From positions 1-64,000 of the forward strand of contig JABFXY010000103.1 of NCBI GenBank assembly GCA_013361525.1: a DNA stretch of 64,000 nt, written 5' to 3'. The notes under the pieces were generated by a model. That model had not been told where the DNA came from, searched no databases, and worked only from the letters and a program-made list of their open reading frames with translations. This DNA comes from Polyangiaceae bacterium. Its GTDB lineage: Bacteria; Myxococcota_A; Polyangia; Polyangiales; Polyangiaceae. This document shows positions 1 to 9,435 of the stretch, piece after piece. Within the stretch, counting starts at the first letter, position 1; each line of letters starts with the position of its first letter. The translations under genes were made by a program, and so were the position numbers.

Positions 1-136
1 CTCCTCGTTGCTTCGCTTCGCTCGCAACCTCGTGTCGAGGGCGGGCGACTCCTCGTTGCTTCGCTTCGCTCGCAACCTCGTGTCGAGGGCGGGCGACTCC
101 TCGTTGCTTCGCTTCGCTCGCAACCTCGTGTCGAGA
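1..136. repeat. 48-bp tandem repeat, about 2.8 copies, cut by the window edge
   Basis: Units start at 1, 49 and 97; the third diverges at 136. The first two are identical. Each unit contains a perfect hairpin, cctcg-tgt-cgagg, and a second inverted pair gttgc/gcaac around a cttcgcttcgctcg core. The period is a multiple of three and the first forward frame has no stop, so a coding tail of a gene to the left cannot be excluded. The array probably continues off the left edge. No function can be assigned. Confidence 0.9.
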
Positions 137-381
137 GCGCCTGGTTGATGACTTCGCGCGACTTCGGTGGCCCCGCGGAGCGATTTTAGCTGGAGGGTCT
201 TGGAAAGACCCTCCCCCACACCGCGCTGCGCGCGGCGGGGCCCCCCACCCGAACTTCGCGCTCCGGGCCTTACGGTCCTCGCGCGCCCATCGCCGGTGGC
301 GATGGGGCCCGGTTCGCGTGGGACGTCGTTGCCGGTGGCGATGGGCCCGGTTCGCGCACGAGCGTGGAGCTGTTCGAAAAG
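137..381. other. Noncoding stretch with a hairpin and a short direct repeat
   Basis: No credible gene is seen. A perfect 10-bp hairpin with a 3-base loop lies at 192-214 (arms ggagggtctt/aagaccctcc). A direct repeat of 27 and 26 bases occurs at 292-318 and 331-356, differing by one base of length. The open frame across this stretch is rich in Pro, Arg and Ala and resembles nothing known. The region may be repeat debris flanking the tandem array. Confidence 0.6.
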
Positions 382-410
382 GAAACGGGCCGCTTTGGGC
401 GGCCCGTTTC
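382..410 (-). terminator. Rho-independent terminator of the exported barrel-protein gene
   Basis: A perfect 12-bp stem (gaaacgggccgc and its complement, 382-393 and 399-410) encloses a 5-base loop. It starts 21 bases past the stop codon of the minus-strand gene. Read on the minus strand it is followed by a short T run (ccttttcg). Confidence 0.8.
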
Positions 411-430
411 GGTGTGACGTCGTGCGTTGA

Positions 431-2212
431 TTAGAACGCTACGACGGGGGCGATGACCGGCGAGATCGTGAAGCCGACGGTCGGGAAGAGGACCATGAAC
501 TTCAGCTCGCCGGAGATGCCGAAGTTCTTCACGAACATGTAGGTCACGCCGCCGCCGAAGGTCGCGAACGTGAGACCCGCGAGCTGGTACGCGTCGACCT
601 TGCGCTGCACGCCGGCGCCCGTGCCGTTGTCGGTGCAGTTTGCGTCCGGCTCTTCACCTTCGGCGACGAGCTTGTCGCAAACGGTGACCGGCACCGAGGC
701 GTTCACCTGTCCGCCGCCGAAGCCGACGAACACGTGAGGCGCGAAGTCACCGGCTTCCGGGTTCGGCTTCAGGAACTTCCACGAGACGCGGCCCTCGAGG
801 TGCGCGGGGAAGAACGAGTTGCCGGCCGGCGTGGAGCTCTCGTCCGGACGCGCGGGGCAGCCGTCGACGCCCGGCTCGCACGGGTAGGGACCACCGAACG
901 CGTACCCGACGCGTGCGCCGAGCCCGAGCCCGAAGTCGAAGAAGTAGTCGTAGCCGGCGAGGATGCGCGCGCCGCCGAAGGCGAGGCCGCCGCTGATGCC
1001 GTTCGTCCCGTTGACGGCGTCGGGCACGCCGAAGAACTGCGCGCTCGGATCCGAGTCGGGATACATGCAGACGTAGCTCGCGCTGCTCGAGCTGCTGCAG
1101 ACATCCTCTCCGTCGGCGACGTAGGCGATGTCGAACTGCGCGCCGACCGAGATGACGTGATGCGTGCCGCCCGACGGTGTCTCCGGTCCGTCGTTGCCTT
1201 CACCCGGCGCGCAAACGCCGTTCAAGCAAACGAGGCCCTTCGAGCACTCCGGCGTGGCGTCGCAGATCGCATCGATCGGCTTGCCGCCGCCGTCACCACC
1301 GCAGCCCGGAAGGCCCGGCGGGCAGTCCGCTTTGGCGGCGCACTTCTTCGGCGGGTCTTTGCCGGGCAAGCTCGGCTTGTCGCCGCTGATCTTTTGCTTG
1401 ATGAGGACCTTGAACGGGGCCTTCATCGAGCCGGCCGTCGCGATGGGCGTGCCGCTCTCGTCGCTGGCGATGATGAAGTACTTGAGCTCGCCGCCGGAGG
1501 TGACCGCGTCGCACGGGATGAGGCCGCCGAAGCCGCCTTCCATCTTCTCGAGCGCGAGCGTCTCCCACTTCGTGGCGCCGTACGGCTTGTACCGAACGAT
1601 GACCTTGGTCGCGCCGAGGTCTTCGCCGATCTCCGCGAACACCGGCACCGGGGTGTTGACCGCCTGCTCTTTCGTCGGCTCGTGCGGGAAGTCGCTGGCG
1701 ACGGCGGTACCCGTCTCGCCGCCCTTACCGCCTTCGCCCGTGCCGCCTGTCGGCTCGGCGCCGCCGGTTCCGCCGCCGCCGACTTCGGCCTTGGCTTCTT
1801 TGAATTTCGCCTCGAGCTCCGGCGTCGACAGCCCCTCGAGGAGGGCCGCTTTCGGATCGGTCTTCAGGGCGGTGACGAGATCCGCCTTGGCGACGTCGAG
1901 CTTCTGCTGACCGACGCCGTGGACGGTGGCGAGGCCCACGTGGACCTTCGCGGCGAGCTCCGGCGAGCATGCGTCCTTCTCTTTGGCGCACGTGTCGGCA
2001 GCCTTCTTGAGCTTGGACTCTGCTTTGTCGAACTCGACATTCAGGTAGTCCTCGTCCATCGCCTGGTTGAAGAGCTTCTGGACCTCTTTGTCCTTCTTCC
2101 CCGCGGCGTCTGCGGCCGCTGCGATCAGGGCGAGACTTCCCGCGATCGTGAAAGCAAGAATCTTCCGGATGGGCAGGGATTTAAGCGGCAACGAGCGCTG
2201 GTTCGGACGCAC
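431..2212 (-). CDS. Exported protein: helical domain, Gly linker, Ig-like segment, C-terminal beta-barrel-like domain
   Basis: Function not recognised. The frame is open to 2359, but I start at the GTG at 2212 because AGGAGG stands 7 bases before it and a signal peptide (basic start, hydrophobic core, AxA-type end near residue 37) follows at once; this gives 593 residues. Residues about 41-145 are helical and TPR-like. A Gly/Thr linker occupies about 145-172. A beta-rich segment at about 174-272 resembles an Ig-like domain. A Cys-rich patch lies at about 291-336. The last 240 residues alternate Gly, aromatic and hydrophobic residues as outer-membrane barrels do, and end in VAPVVAF with a terminal Phe, as in many barrels. 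Likely an envelope protein with a periplasmic N-terminal part. The gene stands alone, with a terminator after its stop. Confidence 0.75.
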   Translation of the reverse strand: MRPNQRSLPLKSLPIRKILAFTIAGSLALIAAAADAAGKKDKEVQKLFNQAMDEDYLNVEFDKAESKLKKAADTCAKEKDACSPELAAKVHVGLATVHGVGQQKLDVAKADLVTALKTDPKAALLEGLSTPELEAKFKEAKAEVGGGGTGGAEPTGGTGEGGKGGETGTAVASDFPHEPTKEQAVNTPVPVFAEIGEDLGATKVIVRYKPYGATKWETLALEKMEGGFGGLIPCDAVTSGGELKYFIIASDESGTPIATAGSMKAPFKVLIKQKISGDKPSLPGKDPPKKCAAKADCPPGLPGCGGDGGGKPIDAICDATPECSKGLVCLNGVCAPGEGNDGPETPSGGTHHVISVGAQFDIAYVADGEDVCSSSSSASYVCMYPDSDPSAQFFGVPDAVNGTNGISGGLAFGGARILAGYDYFFDFGLGLGARVGYAFGGPYPCEPGVDGCPARPDESSTPAGNSFFPAHLEGRVSWKFLKPNPEAGDFAPHVFVGFGGGQVNASVPVTVCDKLVAEGEEPDANCTDNGTGAGVQRKVDAYQLAGLTFATFGGGVTYMFVKNFGISGELKFMVLFPTVGFTISPVIAPVVAF

Positions 2213-2365
2213 GACGAGGCCTCCTCGCGGCACGAGACCCGCGAGCCATAAAGAAGTTTTCACGCAGGCGCAACAGACTTGCCTCACCCACACGTGCGCA
2301 GTGCGAGCAAAGTGAACGCTCGGACGAGCAGCACGGAGCAGCGCGTCGAGCGAGGACACGTGCTG

Positions 2366-2427
2366 AATTCGCTAGCTGCTCTGGCAGACGCGCACCGTGG
2401 TGCTCCGCGTCTGCCAGACAGCGAATT
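2366..2427. repeat. 62-bp interrupted palindrome after lexA
   Basis: The inner arms ctggcagacgcg (2381-2392) and cgcgtctgccag (2406-2417) pair perfectly over 12 bp. Within the loop, cacc and ggtg can pair. The outer arms aattcgct (2366-2373) and agcgaatt (2420-2427) pair over 8 bp, separated from the inner stem by an asymmetric bulge of 7 and 2 bases. There is no T run, so it is not a classical terminator. It could end the lexA transcript, block readthrough toward the divergent-side gene, or be a protein site or cruciform. Confidence 0.75.
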
Positions 2428-2467
2428 TGTGTCGGGACGACCATGATGCGGCGTCCGGCGCAGCAGC

Positions 2468-3169
2468 TCAGAGGCGGCGGAAGACGCCGACCACGATTCC
2501 GAGCAACATCGTCGGCTTGAAGTCCGATGCGCGCACGAGGATCGGCGCCATCGACGCGTTGGCCGGCTGGAAGCGAATGTAGTCGCGCTCGGGGAAGTAG
2601 TACTTCACCGTCGCCTCGTCGCCGATCAGGGCGCAGACGATCTCGCCGCGATTCGCCGTGCTCTGCTTGCGGACGAAGATCGTGTCGCCGGAGAGGATGC
2701 CCGCCTCGATCATCGAGTCGCCCTGCACCCGCAGCGCGAACACGTCGCGCGCGGAGGAGGAGGCGCCGCGGATCATGTCGCGGTCGACGCGCATCGTGGA
2801 CTCGACGTTCTCCTGCGCGAGGATCGGAGCGCCGGCAGCGATGCGCCCGAGCATCGGGATCTCGAGCATCTCGTCGTCGAGGTCCGCGTAGCCCTTCTCC
2901 GACGGCATGCTGTCGTTCGTCGCCTCGGAGGTGACGTTCGAGAGCAGCGAGCCCGGGACGTTGATGGGCCGCAGCGCGCGGCTCTTCATGTCCTCGCGTG
3001 TGAGGTAACCCTTTCGCTCAAGCGCGCGCAGGTGATCATTCACACCGTTCGTCGACCGGATGCCCATGTGAGCGCCGATCTCGCGCAGGGTCGGTGGGTA
3101 TCCACGTTCCGTGATCGAGTCTTGGATGTACTTGAGGACCTGCTGCTGCCGATCAGTGAGCCCCTGCAT
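2468..3169 (-). CDS. lexA: LexA repressor, SOS response
   Basis: LexA dimers repress DNA-damage genes and cleave themselves when RecA filaments form. At 233 residues it is slightly longer than the roughly 200-residue norm because of the linker. The winged-helix DNA-binding domain is at residues 1-70 with the usual opening LTDRQQQVLKYI. The cleavage site Ala112-Gly113 is in the GRIAAGAP segment. The Ser152/Lys189 dyad of the S24 peptidase domain is intact (GDSM and TVKYYF), so autocleavage should work. The start is secure because it coincides with the family's normal N-terminus. The gene is monocistronic, and its promoter lies only a few bases upstream. Confidence 0.97.
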   Translation of the reverse strand: MQGLTDRQQQVLKYIQDSITERGYPPTLREIGAHMGIRSTNGVNDHLRALERKGYLTREDMKSRALRPINVPGSLLSNVTSEATNDSMPSEKGYADLDDEMLEIPMLGRIAAGAPILAQENVESTMRVDRDMIRGASSSARDVFALRVQGDSMIEAGILSGDTIFVRKQSTANRGEIVCALIGDEATVKYYFPERDYIRFQPANASMAPILVRASDFKPTMLLGIVVGVFRRL

Positions 3170-3178
3170 GGTTCGCGT

Positions 3179-3207
3179 AGGCTACTGAACACGTGAGAGC
3201 TAGTCAA
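3179..3207 (-). promoter_or_regulatory. lexA promoter with a candidate LexA operator inside the spacer
   Basis: On the minus strand a TTGACT -35 hexamer (3207-3202) is separated by exactly 17 bases from TAGCCT (3184-3179). The spacer ends in CACGTGTTCAG; GTTCAG is a half-site of the Myxococcus-type LexA box. The initiation point would fall about 3 bases before the ATG at 3169. With no Shine-Dalgarno sequence present, the transcript may be almost leaderless. The promoter fit is seen; the operator and transcript start are inferred. Confidence 0.55.
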
Positions 3208-3372
3208 ATTCGGAGCAGCCCGGCGGAATTTGTCGAGTGATTGCTGAGACTTGAGGAATGCGTACAAAGCCGCTTTCCAGCCTCTTCGAGGCTATCTGCG
3301 TGCAGTGCTCGAGAGGCGTCACAGGCGTGCCCGGAGCGCACGCGAACAGGAAACGTTTGCGCTGGCTGAGCC

Positions 3373-4476
3373 TCAGCGCCGCGTGCCCTGGAGGATCTGT
3401 CGCAGCTCGTCTTGATCGCTGGTCGCGAGGAACGCCTCTTCGACGGTGATCGCTTGGCGCACTACGAGCGACGCCAGCGATTGATTCATCGTCTGCATGC
3501 CGCTGCCCGCTTGGCCGACCTGCATCTGCGAGTACACCTGGTGGAGTTTGTCTTCGCGGATCAGGTTTCGGATCGCCGGGTTCGGAACCATGATCTCCAT
3601 CGCGAGGACGCGGCCGGTGCCTGTCGCCCGTGGCAAGAGCTGCTGGCTCACGACCGCGATGAGGCCCATCGAGATTTGCACGCGGACCTGCTGCTGCTGG
3701 TGGGGCGGGAAGACGTCGATGATGCGCGTGATCGACGAGACGGCGGAGTTCGTGTGGAGGGTGCCGAAGACGAGGTGGCCCGTCTCCGCGATCGTGAGGG
3801 CGGCGGAGACCGTCTCTTGATCGCGCATTTCGCCGATGAGCACGACGTCGGGATCCTGGCGGAGGGCGTGCTTGAGGGCGTCCTTGAAGCCGCTCGTGTC
3901 GGAGCCGACCTCGCGTTGGTTCACGATCGCGAGCTTGTGGTCGTGCACGAACTCGATCGGGTCTTCGATCGTGAGGATGTGGACGCGCTGCTCGGTGTTG
4001 ATCTTGTCGATGATCGACGCGAGCGTGGTCGACTTACCGGAGCCCGTCGCGCCCGTGACGATGACGAGGCCGCGCGGCTTGCGCGCGATGTCTTGGACGA
4101 CCGGAGGAAGGCCGAGCTCGTCGAAACCGAGGACCTTGTGCGGGATGCGACGGAAGACGGCGGCGATGCTGCCGCGCTGCACGAAGCAGTTACCGCGGAA
4201 GCGCGACAGCCCGGGGATGCCGAACGAGAAGTCGAGCTCGCTCGTCTTCTCGAACTTGATCTTCTGATCCTCGGTCAGGATCGAATAGATGAGCTGCTTG
4301 ACCTCGTCGTTTTTCAGCGGAAGAAGCTTCAGCTGAAAGACGCTGCCGTCGATGCGAAGCAGGGGCGCCGCGCCTGCCGTGAGATGCAGATCGCTCGCGC
4401 CCTTTTCGACGACCGCCTGCAAGAGCTGCGGCATCGAGAAGCGTAACGGCTCGGGCTGGGGGTGAGCGGCGGCCAC
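3373..4476 (-). CDS. pilT: Twitching motility ATPase PilT
   Basis: PilT is the hexameric ATPase that retracts type IV pili, powering twitching (social) motility. At 367 residues it has the family length. Visible motifs are Walker A GATGSGKST (142-150), the Asp box region TIEDPIEF (169-176), Walker B VVLIGEMRD (211-219) and the His box TGHLVFGTLHT (232-242). The AIRNLIRE motif typical of PilT, needed for retraction, is present in the C-terminal domain. It begins 4 bases after the pilB stop, so the two are co-transcribed. Confidence 0.96.
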   Translation of the reverse strand: MAAAHPQPEPLRFSMPQLLQAVVEKGASDLHLTAGAAPLLRIDGSVFQLKLLPLKNDEVKQLIYSILTEDQKIKFEKTSELDFSFGIPGLSRFRGNCFVQRGSIAAVFRRIPHKVLGFDELGLPPVVQDIARKPRGLVIVTGATGSGKSTTLASIIDKINTEQRVHILTIEDPIEFVHDHKLAIVNQREVGSDTSGFKDALKHALRQDPDVVLIGEMRDQETVSAALTIAETGHLVFGTLHTNSAVSSITRIIDVFPPHQQQQVRVQISMGLIAVVSQQLLPRATGTGRVLAMEIMVPNPAIRNLIREDKLHQVYSQMQVGQAGSGMQTMNQSLASLVVRQAITVEEAFLATSDQDELRQILQGTRR

Positions 4477-4480
4477 CCTG

Positions 4481-6187
<1,707 letters not shown>

Positions 6188-6290
6188 GGGTTATCGGCCA
6201 TGGTCGAAGATCGCGGAGCCCATCGTCAATGAGTTCGCGTGCTCTACCGTGCAGGCCCCGACGCCCCGGGCGCGGTAGGATAGCCCTTCG

Positions 6291-7469
6291 ATGGGATTGT
6301 GGGACCGGCTCCGAGGTGTGGGCCCCGGCGGCTATCACGACCGGGCAGCCCGAAGGCTCGAGCGAGACGGCGATTTGAGCGGGGCCGTGGAGGCCTACCT
6401 CGAGGGTGGGCTCGGTGACGAAGCTGCGCGCGTCTTGATGTTGCGGGGAGACGCCGAGTCGAGCCTCGAGCGCCGGATGGCGTTCTTCGAGAAGGCGGCG
6501 GAGGCGGCGCAGTCGAAGGAGCTCGCGCGCAAAGCGAAGGCGCGCAAAGCGCGGCTCTTCTACGACCTCGTGAAGCAAAAGGGCAACGCCACGACGAGCG
6601 AGCTCATCCACGCGGCGAACGAGCTCGAGGCGGCGGGTGAGTTTCTCGCGGCGGCGGAAGCTTTCGCGACGGTGGGCGACGCCGAGGGCGAGATCCGGGC
6701 GCTGACGGGCGCGGGCGCCATCGATCGGCTGGAGGATCGGCTTCAGCGCGATGCGGCGGTGACGCGGCTCGATCAAGAGCGGACGCTCGCGCTTCGCCGG
6801 ATGCAGGATCTCGATCGGGCCGCGGAGCGGCGCGCGGCGCTGAAGGTCGCGGCGGAGATGGGGGATCGCGAAGAGCGCCTCGTCGACCTGGCGCGCGAGA
6901 TCCGTCAACGGCTGGTGCGCGGGCCGCTCTGCACGCTGACCGTCGATGGACGGGGATGCACGCTGGCGCTCGGAGACGAGGTGACGCTCGGGCGTGGGGA
7001 CGCGACGATCGTGCTCGGGTCGCGCGCTCTCAGCCGGATCCACTTGGTCTTGAGGCGAAACGCGGAGGGTGAGCCTTTCGTGGAGGATGCCGGTACCCGC
7101 AACGGCACGTTTTTGCACGGCGCGAAGCTCGCGGGACCGATCCCGGTCGGCGGCGGCATCGAGCTCAAGCTCGGCGGGGAGATCGCGTGTGCGCTCGCGC
7201 CGCTCGACGAGGGCATCGGCATCAAGGTCGGAGGTGCCACGTATCTGGCGCCGCTCGGTGCGTTCCGCGCCGGACCCTTTCGACTGACGTTGGAGGGCAA
7301 GGGAGGCGACGACGCGAGCTTCGTGGTCCTGGAGAGCGAGATGGAGCGACCGGCGTACCGTGGGCAGCTCGCGCTCGCCCGGCGGGTGGAGCTTTGTTTT
7401 GGTGACGCGATCGCGTCGGAGCGAGGCGGCGAGGCGGCGCTCATCGTCGGTCAAACGAGCCCGTCATGA
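6291..7469 (+). CDS. FHA-domain protein with helical repeat N-terminus
   Basis: The first ~200 residues are Ala/Glu-rich paired helices, as in TPR-like scaffolds (for example the AVEAYLEGG and AAAEAFATVGD segments). A forkhead-associated domain follows at about 225-300, with the phosphothreonine-pocket signatures LGRGD, SRIHL and GTRNGTF. The C-terminal ~90 residues are beta-rich and unassigned. FHA domains bind phosphothreonine peptides. Its stop overlaps the start of the kinase gene (ATGA), so the two proteins are probably made together and the FHA protein may be a substrate or partner of that kinase. No signal peptide, so cytoplasmic. Confidence 0.85.
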   Translation: MGLWDRLRGVGPGGYHDRAARRLERDGDLSGAVEAYLEGGLGDEAARVLMLRGDAESSLERRMAFFEKAAEAAQSKELARKAKARKARLFYDLVKQKGNATTSELIHAANELEAAGEFLAAAEAFATVGDAEGEIRALTGAGAIDRLEDRLQRDAAVTRLDQERTLALRRMQDLDRAAERRAALKVAAEMGDREERLVDLAREIRQRLVRGPLCTLTVDGRGCTLALGDEVTLGRGDATIVLGSRALSRIHLVLRRNAEGEPFVEDAGTRNGTFLHGAKLAGPIPVGGGIELKLGGEIACALAPLDEGIGIKVGGATYLAPLGAFRAGPFRLTLEGKGGDDASFVVLESEMERPAYRGQLALARRVELCFGDAIASERGGEAALIVGQTSPS

Positions 7470-8746
7470 GCTTTTGGGAGCGCTTCAAGAATTACGTCGC
7501 CGAGGTGACCGATCCGACGGAAGAGCCGGCGGAGCGCCCGCCTGTTCCCGAGCGCGTCTTGCCGACGCTGGACGACGAATCCGCGCAGACGTCGAAGCCG
7601 CCGTCCGCTCGCGAGAGCGCGCGGCGGCATGGGCCCGACTTTTCGCGGCTGGGCGAGCAAGGTGGACCGACCGAGGAAGAGGCGCTCGCAGCGCTCCAAG
7701 CGGCGCGCGGCGGTGAGGACGAGGGTAGGGTGCTCGGCGCGATCCTCGCGCCGCGGCACGAGCTCGGCGAAGCCTTGAGCGTCGCGTGTGCGGGCGTGCT
7801 GGTCGCGCGTGGTGAAGAAGATCGCGCGATCGACGTGCTCGGACCGTGCTCGTCGGCCCCCGCGTTGATGCTTCTTTCGGACCTCTGCGCGGCGCGGGGA
7901 GAGACGGCCCGCGCGCTCGGCGCGATCGAGCGTGTTCTCGCGCGCGATTTGGCCGCACCCGGCGCGATCGAGCGTCACGCGCGGCTGCTCCGCACGATCG
8001 GCGCACCGGCCGCGCCCGCGCGCCGGCTCGACGAGGCGACGATGGTCGGTTCGGCGCCGACCGATACGCCGTTCCGCATCGAGCGCGAGGTCGCGCGTGG
8101 CGGCGCAGGCTCCGTCTACGAGGCCTTCGACGAACTGCTCGGCCGAAAGGTCGCGTTCAAGGTCTACCACGGGGGTGGGGAAGACCGAGCCGCGCTCGAA
8201 CGTGAGGTCCGCCTCGCTGCCAAGTTCGCCGGCCCAGGCGTCGTGCGGGTCCTCGACGCCTCCGCGCAGGCCGGCTGGGTCGCGCTCGAGTGGGCCGCGC
8301 AAGGAAGCCTCCGCGACTGGATTCGCAGCGGTCGTGCCACCGAGCTCCTTCCGATTGGCGCGTGGGCACTGCCCCTCGCGCACGCGCTCGCCCGCATCCA
8401 TCGAGCCGGCTTCGTGCACGCGGACGTGAAGCCGACCAACGTCCTGCTTCAAAGTCCCTCGGCGCCGCTCCTTTCGGACTTCGGCATCGCCCGCGCCGTC
8501 GGTACCCGGTCCTCCGGCGGAAGCGCCGGCTACCTCTCTCCGGAGCGGCTCTCCGGGGCGCCCGCGTCTTTCGCCGACGACGTCTACGGCTTCGGTCGCA
8601 CCGTCGAGGACGTGCTCGCGGCCGCGGGCCCGGGACAGAGCCCGGCGCTCGAGCCTCTGCTCCGCGCCTGCCTTGGCCCGGCGGCATCGAGACCCGAGAG
8701 CGGCGCCCGGCTCGTCGAGCTGCTCGCGCCGCTCGGAAAGTCGTAG
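7466..8746 (+). CDS. Ser/Thr protein kinase with N-terminal helical region
   Basis: This 426-residue protein has a helical, Ala-rich first half and a compact kinase domain at about 203-426. Visible kinase signatures are the glycine loop GGAGSVYE, the ATP lysine in VAFKVY, the catalytic loop HADVKPTN (HAD instead of HRD, with catalytic Asp and Lys kept) and DFG. The SPERLSG segment matches the APE position. Active-site residues suggest it is active. There is no transmembrane segment, unlike many bacterial kinases, so it is cytosolic. Translationally coupled to the FHA gene by a 4-base overlap. Confidence 0.88.
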   Translation: MSFWERFKNYVAEVTDPTEEPAERPPVPERVLPTLDDESAQTSKPPSARESARRHGPDFSRLGEQGGPTEEEALAALQAARGGEDEGRVLGAILAPRHELGEALSVACAGVLVARGEEDRAIDVLGPCSSAPALMLLSDLCAARGETARALGAIERVLARDLAAPGAIERHARLLRTIGAPAAPARRLDEATMVGSAPTDTPFRIEREVARGGAGSVYEAFDELLGRKVAFKVYHGGGEDRAALEREVRLAAKFAGPGVVRVLDASAQAGWVALEWAAQGSLRDWIRSGRATELLPIGAWALPLAHALARIHRAGFVHADVKPTNVLLQSPSAPLLSDFGIARAVGTRSSGGSAGYLSPERLSGAPASFADDVYGFGRTVEDVLAAAGPGQSPALEPLLRACLGPAASRPESGARLVELLAPLGKS

Positions 8747-8761
8747 TAGGCGGGAGGCCTC

Positions 8762-9046
8762 ATGACTTCGACCCGGCTCTTGGCCCTCGCATGTGTGGTC
8801 GCCGCCTTCGGCACGGGCTGCGAGAACAAGTGCGACGAGCTCGTCACCGTTCTGACGGATTGCGTCAGCTCGGAGGTCGGCGCCGACGGCGAGACGGACG
8901 AGACGGACGAGGATCCGACGGCCGACAACGAGTGCTCGAGCGAAGACGCGAGCTGCGCGACCTGCATCCTCGAGTCGAAGCTCGACCTATGCGTGGACTA
9001 CGGAACGGCCCTCGCCGAATGCCGGTCTGCCGGCGAGTGCGAGTAG
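8762..9046 (+). CDS. Small Cys-rich lipoprotein
   Basis: A 94-residue secreted protein of unknown function. The signal sequence ends at FGTGC, a lipobox with Cys20 as the lipid site. The mature part has a conserved-looking Cys pattern (NKCDEL, TDCVSS, NECSS, ASCATC, DLCVDY, AECRSAGEC) around an acidic Asp/Thr stretch, suggesting a disulfide-stapled mini-domain. GGGAGG stands a few bases before the ATG. It lies between a kinase and a related small lipoprotein and shares the pattern of an early CDE motif with that neighbour. Confidence 0.75.
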   Translation: MTSTRLLALACVVAAFGTGCENKCDELVTVLTDCVSSEVGADGETDETDEDPTADNECSSEDASCATCILESKLDLCVDYGTALAECRSAGECE

Positions 9047-9104
9047 CGGCCCCCGCTCGAGCTTCCCCCGGCGTACGCGTTTCGTGATACGAAGCGCTTT
9101 CGAG

Positions 9105-9425
9105 ATGGCGTTCTTTTTCGGCAGCGGCACGGCTCGGTCGCTGCGCACCATGGGGCTGGTCGTCGTCGCGGGGGTCACGACGGTGGGATGTTCGTCGGTC
9201 TGCGACGAGGTCGCAGAGGAGGCGGAGGCCGGGGGGTGCGCGGTCGGTGTGTTGCCCGACGAAGAGGACGGCAACACCGAGGAGCTCACGTCTTGTGAAG
9301 GCGTGCGCGAGGCGAAGGCGCAGTGTCTGCTCGATCTGACGGAGAGCGTCTGCGCCGTCACCGAGGACGAAGCGGCTGCACTGGCTGCCTGCTACGAAGC
9401 GGCCGAAAACTCGCCCTCCGAGTAG
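9105..9425 (+). CDS. Small Cys-containing lipoprotein, distant relative of the upstream one
   Basis: About 106 residues. The frame is open from a GTG at 9084, but the ATG at 9105 gives a more normal n-region with two Arg residues before the hydrophobic core; the choice is not certain. The lipobox is TVGC followed by SSVCDEV, like the NKCDELV of the preceding gene. The mature protein is acidic, with five further Cys residues. The same size, placement and CDE motif suggest these two genes arose by duplication. Function unknown. Confidence 0.7.
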   Translation: MAFFFGSGTARSLRTMGLVVVAGVTTVGCSSVCDEVAEEAEAGGCAVGVLPDEEDGNTEELTSCEGVREAKAQCLLDLTESVCAVTEDEAAALAACYEAAENSPSE

Positions 9426-9435
9426 GCCGCGCTCC

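Noticed and set aside
1..136. Possible CRISPR array
   Set aside because: Units are directly tandem without unique spacers, and no cas genes are nearby.
734..2251. 505-residue open frame on the plus strand opposite the barrel-protein gene
   Set aside because: Composition is Arg/Ala/Val/Glu-rich with no domains, typical of antisense frames in GC-rich DNA; the minus strand has a signal peptide, ribosome site and terminator.
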